In this document: positions 22,701 to 26,658 of the stretch, piece by piece
Numbering within the stretch: position 1 is the stretch's first letter
Layout: every line of letters starts with the position of its first letter
NCBI GenBank assembly: GCA_051651645.1
Contig: JBOFSR010000003.1
Span: 1-26,658, forward strand
Length of the DNA stretch: 26,658 nucleotides
Origin: JBOFSR01 sp051651645
GTDB taxonomy: Bacteria; Spirochaetota; Spirochaetia; Treponematales; Treponemataceae
Direction: 5' to 3'
The notes under the pieces: generated by a model
What the model was told of the DNA's origin: nothing
The model's database searches: none
Seen by the model: only the letters and a program-made list of their open reading frames with translations
Translations under genes and position numbers: made by a program

Positions 22701-25700
22701 CGATTAGATCCTTCTGAAACAAAGAAAGTTCAGTTAGTTTTTACTCCTTCTCATGCAACAAATCAAGAAGTTACTTGGAAGGCTGTGCCTGAGGATGTTG
22801 TAAAAATAAATGAGCAAACAGGTGAGATTACTGGCATAAAAGAAGGACGTACAATAATTACTGTAACGACAGTAAACGGTATAACAGCTGAATGTACCGT
22901 GAGTGTTGGTTTTTTAGCACAAAGTATAAAGATTAATGAAGGGGCTAAGTTAATTGCAGTTGGGCAAAAAACATCTTTTACGGTGACTATTAAGCCTGAC
23001 AGTGTAACAGACAAAACGGTAACATGGACAAGCAATAAACCAGAAACTGCCAGCGTTGATCTTGAAACGGGTGAAGTAACAGGTCTTAAAGATGGTACGG
23101 CAATTATAACGGCAACGACAAATGATGGAAGCGAGTTAAAAGATACACAGAGCGTGAAGGTTACCTTTATTAACGTAAATAGTATTGAGATTGGAAAATC
23201 TGCAACGTATATGACTATTGGCTCAACGGAGCAACTGCACGCAATAATCCGCCCCTCTAACGCAAGTAATAAAGAGGTAACTTGGGAGAGTAGTAACACT
23301 CGTGTTGTAACGGTTGATGAGCAAACAGGTTTAATTACAGGAGTTTCTGAAGGAAATGCTTATATTAGCGTACGAACCGTTGACGGTGGATATAGTGATT
23401 TGTGTTTTGTTACGGTAACACGAAATGCCGTTTCTGTAGTTGATATAAGCTTAAATAAAAATGTAACGTATATGAAAGAGAATGAAACGGAGCGATTATC
23501 AGCAACGTTGATTCCTTTTAATGCAACAAATCAAAATATTACTTGGAGTTCTAGCGATCAAAATGTAGTAAGTGTCGATAATGTTGGGCTTATAACCAGT
23601 CATAAAACGGGTAATGCAATCATCACGGCAAAAACAGTAGATGGCGGGCGAACAGCAACCTGTCTTGTACATGTAGAAGAGGTGAATGTTTCTGTTACAG
23701 ATGTAACGTTAAATAAAAAGGAGCTGGTTCTTCTTGTGGATGAAATAGAGCAGTTGGCTGAACGCATAATTCCTGCTAATGCAACAAATCAAACAGTTCT
23801 TTGGGAAAGTTATAACACAGCTGTTGCACGAGTTGACTCAAAAGGCTTTGTTATAGGAGTATCTGCTGGACAAACTGTTGTAACTGTAGCAACGGTGGAT
23901 GGCTATTATCATGCATCCTGTACTGTTGTTGTAAGTAACAATGCTATATCGGTTACAGGAGTTAAAATTACTACAGAAGATGAGTACCTCGCTGTTAATA
24001 CTAAAAAACAATTATATGCAGTCATGGAGCCTGCTAATGCAACAAATCAAAAGTTGATGTGGACGAGCGACTCAACTCGTATTGTAGAAGTTAGCTCAAG
24101 TGGAGAACTTTTTGCTAAGAGTGTTGGCAGTGCAACCGTTAAAGTAGAAAGCGTTGACGGAAGGTTTAGTGATACGTGCTTGGTAACGGTAACAGATCGT
24201 GAAATTATTGCAACTTCAATCGAACTTGATCCTCCTCTTTTACAGTTAAAACCTGAGGAAACAAAGACCTTAAAAGTGCTTTTTACTCCTTCTGATACAA
24301 CAAATAGAAGCCTTTCTTTTACAAGTAAGGATCCAAAAATAGCGAAAGTTGATAAACAAACTGGCGTGGTTACGGGTGTACAAGAAGGAAAAACAACAAT
24401 TGAAGTAAGGACTGCCTCTGGCCTAACAAAGGAATGTTCTGTTCATGTTGTGTATCTTGTAGAAAACTTAAGCATTAGAGATGATGTTCTAAACTTATTA
24501 GCAGGTGGTAATACGGGGCGCTTTAGTGTAACTATTACACCTGGAAATGCCAGTGATAAAACACTGACATGGAGTATTGTAGGCGATTCTGATGTTATAG
24601 AAATTTTAGATAAAAAAACGGGAGAAATACGCGGTCTTAAAGATGGACGTGCAACGGTGCAAGCGGTTGCAAATGACGGAAGTGGAAAAAGCGTTGAAGG
24701 CTATGTATCTGTTAGTGTTCCTGTAAGAGGCGTTCGCCTTGAACCAAGTTCTTTATTGATTGGTCTTGAGGAGCAAGATCGTCAGTTAAAGGTAGTTTTT
24801 GAGCCAGAAAATCCTTCAAATCAACTTGTTCACTGGAGTAGTAGTGATAAAAAAATAGTTGATGTTAGTGGAACAGGAAAGCTAATTCCATATAAGGTTG
24901 GACCTGCAACTATTATCGTAACAACTGATGATGGAAAGTTTGAGGGACGGTGTGATGTTACTGTTACATCCATAAGTCTTAATTTCCGTAGTCTTGTTAT
25001 GGCTGTAGGTGAAACGAAGAGATTAAAAGCAACTATATATTCAGAAGATGAGTTTGACTGGTGGAGTAGAGATCCAGAAATTGCAGATGTAGAGTCTAAT
25101 GGTAGAGTAACAGCAAAGAGTGTTGGTGATACAGTGGTATATGTTAAGGCAAAAAATAGTGCAGTAACCACAAGTTGTGATATTTTTGTAAAGCCTTCTG
25201 CCGCAAATATTCTTCTAAGTAGACATGTTATTAATACTGGTGTTGGAATGACCGAGCCATTAACTGCAATTGCAATTCCTTCGGACTCTGCAATTGCTTG
25301 GTCAACAACAAGGCCAAACGTTGCACGTTATGATTCTGTTAATAATCTTGTTGTTGCTGTATCACAAGGAAGTACAGTTATAAAAGCTGCAAGTGCTAAT
25401 GGGAAAGTTTTTGATGAGTGTGTTGTTAATGTTAAGAGTATAGCTCAAAATGTTTCTATTAATCCTACAAGCATGACTGGCTTGTATAAAGGAGATCTTT
25501 TCAAAATAGAGGCCAGTGCTTTTCCAAAGGATGCGTATGTTCAAGACTTGGAGTGGACTTTTAGACCTGTGGGGGAAGATGGGGGCGTGGTAAGTTTTAT
25601 AACAGGTGTAAGTGAAGGAAATACTGACGTTGCAGTTGGTCATGATGTTGTTATACGCGGAGAGAAGGCTGGTAGTGTTTATGTCAGAGCAACGGCAAAG

Positions 25701-26658
25701 CCAAATCTTGCGGCGTATGCTGAGTGTTTAATAACTGTTGTAGAGCCGTTGAAAGGTTTTTCTTTTGCAGAAGAAAATGTAAAAATGTATTTAAGAGAGA
25801 CTTCTCGTGTGGTTGTTAATTTTGATCCTCCTAATGCATATGATAAAAAATTAGAGTGGTCTTCTAATAATGCAAGTATAGTAGGAGTTAGAGATGGACT
25901 TTTAAGTGCTAATGGCGTAGGACAAACAAAAATAATAGCACAAAATAAAGCTCTTAACTATCAGGCAGAGTGTATTGTTGAGGTTTTTGAAAAAGCAGCA
26001 TCTGTTCAGTTAAATCATGATACAGTTCTTATACCTTTAGCGGAAGAAGCTTTTTTGAGTGCATCTGTTTTGCCAAATAGATCAACTGTGGATAAAAGAT
26101 TGGTATGGGAGAGTAGTGATCCATCGACTGTACGTGTTACTGATGGCAAAATAGAAGGGTTGCAATTGGGAACAGCAACTATTACGGCAACAGCATTTCC
26201 GATAGATAATAATTCAAAAAAAGATATCTGCCTTGTTGAGGTCATTGTTCCTGTTGAAAGAGTACTTGTTTCTCCTGAAGCTCTAAAACTTGAGGTTGGA
26301 AAAAAAGCCCAAATACAAGCCTCTGCTGAGCCTTTAGAAGCATCTTATCAAGGTATTGACTGGGAAAGCAGTGATGAAGATGTTGCAATTGTAAATGGAG
26401 CAGGAAAGGTTACCGCACTTAGTAAGGGTGAAGCAAATATTTTTGCGATAAGCAAAGAAGGAATGCGTGTTAATAACTGTTTTGTAGAAGTCTTTACTGT
26501 AGATGTAGAAAAGGTAAGTCTTGACAGAAATATAGAATACATGGTGATAAATGATGAGCGATCATTGAAGGCAAGAATTGAGCCAGAGAAAGCAACCAAT
26601 CAAAGCCTTGAGTGGGCGAGTAGCGAGGCAAGCATTGTAAGCATAAATCCTGAAACAG
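16788..26658 (+). CDS. Giant multi-domain bacterial Ig-like (BIG2) lipoprotein, 3' end outside window
   Basis: One frame stays open for more than 3,290 codons to the last base of the window. The N-terminus MKKVIMLLLAIIMISSCSFE is a lipoprotein signal with Cys17 as the likely lipidated residue; the lipobox ISSC is of the relaxed spirochaete type. The rest is about 38 Ig-like domains of 80-95 residues. Each typical domain runs: a strand like VTGVxLNK, then GxxxxLxAxIxPxNATNQ, the signature VTWxSSDxSIASVD, xTGEVTGxxxG, AxITVTTxDG and a closing strand such as ATCLVTV. This is the BIG2 pattern of invasin/intimin-like and Leptospira Lig proteins. Residues about 25-1099 (12 domains) are diverged, residues 1100-2645 form three copies of a six-domain cassette, and the rest are diverged again. 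No enzyme domain, membrane span or anchor other than the lipid Cys is seen. A role as a surface or periplasmic rod, adhesin or spacer is inferred from the family. No frameshift or stop is seen despite the repeats. Confidence 0.92.
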   Translation, partial: MKKVIMLLLAIIMISSCSFESETAVKRLEFVGGADVRVNISDRVYQIKFARNVDGAVSYDSENKRIAMVDDFGEVTLLSTGTVNIIVVRHTQGDLPELREKITLRIEAAGIAAEDFENEVVLNKTTTFMAVGGAERLEVLRGRLTRELPVGEITWDSSDPSVASVDKAGVVFALQPGVTTITAMRSNGKQSECTVVVSQESLRVEKLEISDSNKEITIGSLGKLEAIITPPNATRQGVQWYSENEDIVKVGRGGVIFGIKKGVGMIVAVIDEENQRAEIEVRVVEPITEGLLGFSIFPENPSYLVGETGTLTYDTIPPGLDLEVVPFWVSETPSVVEIDVDSGDLVANSVGTGVVFLSVEGSSIETRAFVEVTNRRSITVVPNTVTMYKGDKQEVQVSIFPSSQIGAKLKVISSNSVADIKLGCDDNIEGNDDIIYLVAKEIGDVLIHVGFADGISGDISGELRVNVVDFPPVTGLKINEGSFDLAQGASKEVTLRVTPDFVPIPVITWKSTNENNIWVNETGTGADRKWFVEVSADAPIGTFADISAHVGSTVQSDAIRVVVMPGVLATEITLEPREKTIAVGERFSDWIYTIKPAGAEDQAVRWSSSNDYVLVDELTGEILGISAGTARITVKPVYAESDSVLAWCTVKVEDKVAVTSIQIAPNEVKLVVGTSMDALVIILPENATNKSYSWHSDDDSIAILDGGKIVGLKQGKAIITVVSEDGGHEATCEVTVVETLVGVSILPEQASILLQENSESVLNLAVVSNPVGAVMDTVEWQIDGSDILEFVGDTDKPIVKVKGIKEGVTQITVVVNGTETAERLVTVTWGVTGLFLDRYTLSMDQGSDDKLTAIPLPKGVSTKVLWHTSDASIVEVNPQTGELRAVASGSEAIATAVITATTERGNHSRDCTITVYPRLTGLEFLQGDEYEVEVGKTLDLGSQIKKSPEAAQDREIVFSSSDESGVFASLDTATGVLTAKSVGELKVTGIMKTPYGDFSAVCSVTIVGKKIPVDLIRVVPAKKTIIVGYPEQLTAEVYPADATDKMVTWTSSDSSIAMVDAETGEVTAVKVGGPVLITATANDGSNIAGSSTIHTKYEKVTGVQIEKEAIFVPRGEKRVLEVLISPDNASDKTVQWLSDNPSIASIDKNTGEITGVTVGQTSVKVTTVDGGFSDECLVTVTDPSVIITGVNLNKNVTYMRVNETEQLSARVLPYGIANQNVTWRTSDQNIADVDANGLIKSYAVGKAIITVETEDKNHTATCLVNVEERSVSVKSVTLNKTELTLLISGTEQLAERIIPANATNQRVEWKSSDTSIARVDSKGFVLGVSVGSAVITVTTVDGNRKATCKVDVKDKIISVTGIKLSTEDEFIAVNNKKQLHAIIEPSNATNQSLVWMSDLTSIVEVSSSGEIFAKSAGKARIRVETVDGKFSDTCLVTVSDREIPVTSIKLLPDSMIIEPKMQRIITVEFTPPDATNQAVTFSSDNLSVATVDAKTGEVTAIADGEAIITAKQAGVASKTCFVRVGTLVTQLRINEGKMNIAIGEKGQFTVAIEPDNATDGTVTWTSSNSAIASVDSVTGEVTGIGSGSAIITATTNDGSGLTASQDVGVTYSRVTGLELAKTATFVSVGGREKLLATVKPENATIKKLKWTSEDSNIVRVDEETGRITGISAGSAFVIVRTIVGGFEDACFVTVTKNSIAASDVSLNKNATYMQVNQTERLSARLIPYNASNQTVTWSTSDESIASVDVGGVITSHRVGQAVITVKTAEGGYTATCLVNVEAITVPVTEVTLNKTEMSLLVNGTEQLAERIIPFIATNQTVRWESSNTNVAIVSVTGLVIGRSVGNAVITVTTVDGSRSATCAVQVLPNSIAVKNLTMSKENEYMVVNTKKQIYAVIDPENATNQNLAWTSSDSAIAEVSSTGEVFAKSAGQVRIKVRVKAASGNINASCLVTVSASEIPVSTLKITPDSLRLDPSETKKVQLVFTPSHATNQEVTWKAVPEDVVKINEQTGEITGIKEGRTIITVTTVNGITAECTVSVGFLAQSIKINEGAKLIAVGQKTSFTVTIKPDSVTDKTVTWTSNKPETASVDLETGEVTGLKDGTAIITATTNDGSELKDTQSVKVTFINVNSIEIGKSATYMTIGSTEQLHAIIRPSNASNKEVTWESSNTRVVTVDEQTGLITGVSEGNAYISVRTVDGGYSDLCFVTVTRNAVSVVDISLNKNVTYMKENETERLSATLIPFNATNQNITWSSSDQNVVSVDNVGLITSHKTGNAIITAKTVDGGRTATCLVHVEEVNVSVTDVTLNKKELVLLVDEIEQLAERIIPANATNQTVLWESYNTAVARVDSKGFVIGVSAGQTVVTVATVDGYYHASCTVVVSNNAISVTGVKITTEDEYLAVNTKKQLYAVMEPANATNQKLMWTSDSTRIVEVSSSGELFAKSVGSATVKVESVDGRFSDTCLVTVTDREIIATSIELDPPLLQLKPEETKTLKVLFTPSDTTNRSLSFTSKDPKIAKVDKQTGVVTGVQEGKTTIEVRTASGLTKECSVHVVYLVENLSIRDDVLNLLAGGNTGRFSVTITPGNASDKTLTWSIVGDSDVIEILDKKTGEIRGLKDGRATVQAVANDGSGKSVEGYVSVSVPVRGVRLEPSSLLIGLEEQDRQLKVVFEPENPSNQLVHWSSSDKKIVDVSGTGKLIPYKVGPATIIVTTDDGKFEGRCDVTVTSISLNFRSLVMAVGETKRLKATIYSEDEFDWWSRDPEIADVESNGRVTAKSVGDTVVYVKAKNSAVTTSCDIFVKPSAANILLSRHVINTGVGMTEPLTAIAIPSDSAIAWSTTRPNVARYDSVNNLVVAVSQGSTVIKAASANGKVFDECVVNVKSIAQNVSINPTSMTGLYKGDLFKIEASAFPKDAYVQDLEWTFRPVGEDGGVVSFITGVSEGNTDVAVGHDVVIRGEKAGSVYVRATAKPNLAAYAECLITVVEPLKGFSFAEENVKMYLRETSRVVVNFDPPNAYDKKLEWSSNNASIVGVRDGLLSANGVGQTKIIAQNKALNYQAECIVEVFEKAASVQLNHDTVLIPLAEEAFLSASVLPNRSTVDKRLVWESSDPSTVRVTDGKIEGLQLGTATITATAFPIDNNSKKDICLVEVIVPVERVLVSPEALKLEVGKKAQIQASAEPLEASYQGIDWESSDEDVAIVNGAGKVTALSKGEANIFAISKEGMRVNNCFVEVFTVDVEKVSLDRNIEYMVINDERSLKARIEPEKATNQSLEWASSEASIVSINPET
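19824..20084 (+). repeat. Ig domain of F type preceding the first cassette
   Basis: This 87-codon domain shares with the F position of the cassettes the elements ATDKMVTWTSSDSSIA, DAETGEVTAV and ITATANDGS, lacks the usual C-terminal Cys, and is followed by the same K/R-VTG junction into an A domain. It therefore extends the cassette register one domain upstream. Confidence 0.7.
20085..21626 (+). repeat. Six-domain cassette, copy 1 (A-F)
   Basis: 1,542 bp, 514 residues, six BIG2 domains. Position markers: A VTGVQIEKEA, B NLNKNVTYM, C LAERIIPANATNQ, D KKQLHAIIEPSNATNQ and FAKSAG, E SDREIPVTSIKLLPDS at its edge, F ITATTNDGSG. Each marker returns at the matching place in copies 2 and 3. Confidence 0.88.
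21627..23174 (+). repeat. Six-domain cassette, copy 2 (A-F)
   Basis: 1,548 bp, 516 residues. Markers in order: A VTGLELAKTA, B SLNKNATYM, C LAERIIPFIATNQ, D KKQIYAVIDPENATNQ and FAKSAG, E ASEIPVSTLKITPDS, F ITATTNDGSE. The extra two residues relative to copy 1 are net of small indels. Confidence 0.88.
23175..24722 (+). repeat. Six-domain cassette, copy 3 (A-F)
   Basis: 1,548 bp, 516 residues. Markers: A VNSIEIGKSA, B SLNKNVTYM, C LAERIIPANATNQ, D KKQLYAVMEPANATNQ and FAKSVG, E TDREIIATSIELDP, F VQAVANDGSG. The E and F domains are the most diverged of the three copies, as expected at the edge of an array. Confidence 0.86.

Noticed and set aside
20085..24722. Repeats considered as a CRISPR array or noncoding satellite
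   Set aside because: Units are about 250 bp and 1.54 kb, in frame throughout, and differ mainly in ways that preserve an Ig domain; there is no short direct repeat with unique spacers and no cas gene.
16869..26599. Many minus-strand open frames of 60-180 codons opposite the giant gene (the largest at 22763-23299)
   Set aside because: They repeat with the same period as the Ig array and are low-complexity antisense shadows of the BIG2 codons. None has a family signature or a convincing ribosome-binding site.

Overview
The window looks like chromosomal DNA of a low-GC host-associated spirochaete, most likely Treponema or a close relative. This is inferred from gene content, not from a marker gene: a 2-oxoacid:ferredoxin oxidoreductase operon and rubrerythrin (anaerobic life with oxygen defence), a TAXI-type solute-binding lipoprotein, relaxed lipoprotein signals, and a giant bacterial-Ig (BIG2) lipoprotein. 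No rRNA, tRNA, CRISPR array, insertion sequence or integrase was seen.

Layout. 1-1507 (+): the 3' end of clpA, overlapping aat; both belong to N-degron proteolysis. 1605-7110 (-): rubrerythrin with its own promoter and terminator, the 23S rRNA methyltransferase RlmJ, an NCS2/AzgA-type purine permease with its own promoter, and a four-subunit ketoisovalerate-type oxidoreductase operon (ferredoxin, alpha, beta, gamma) with overlapping genes. 7284-10682 (+): hflK-hflC, overlapped by a membrane protein whose cytoplasmic part looks like a decayed Ser/Thr-kinase fold. 10722-11552 (-): mazG. 11628-13548: a small accessory-looking module of three minus-strand membrane proteins, two ending in near-identical SHOCT tails, divergent from an XRE-type regulator, with inverted repeats in the shared promoter region. 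13611-15037 (-): a TAXI solute-binding lipoprotein plus a DUF1850 protein, without the TRAP permease that usually accompanies them. 15188-15679 (-): coaD, apparently leaderless. 15784-16488 (+): an exported protein ending in a glycogen-binding-like (AMPK/CBM48) E-set domain.

16788 to the window end (+): one uninterrupted reading frame of more than 3,290 codons that runs off the window. It starts with a lipoprotein signal peptide behind a near-consensus promoter and a good ribosome-binding site, and contains roughly 38 BIG2-like Ig domains. The most striking structure is a higher-order repeat at 20085-24722: a six-domain cassette (A-B-C-D-E-F, 514-516 residues) is present three times in tandem. 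Each domain resembles the domain one cassette away more than its immediate neighbours, so the cassette was amplified as a unit of about 1.54 kb. Different domains flank this core on both sides.

Most left-hand genes are ordinary housekeeping functions. The parts most worth following up are the giant hierarchical-repeat lipoprotein, the kinase-like partner of HflKC, the SHOCT/XRE module and the permease-less TAXI pair.
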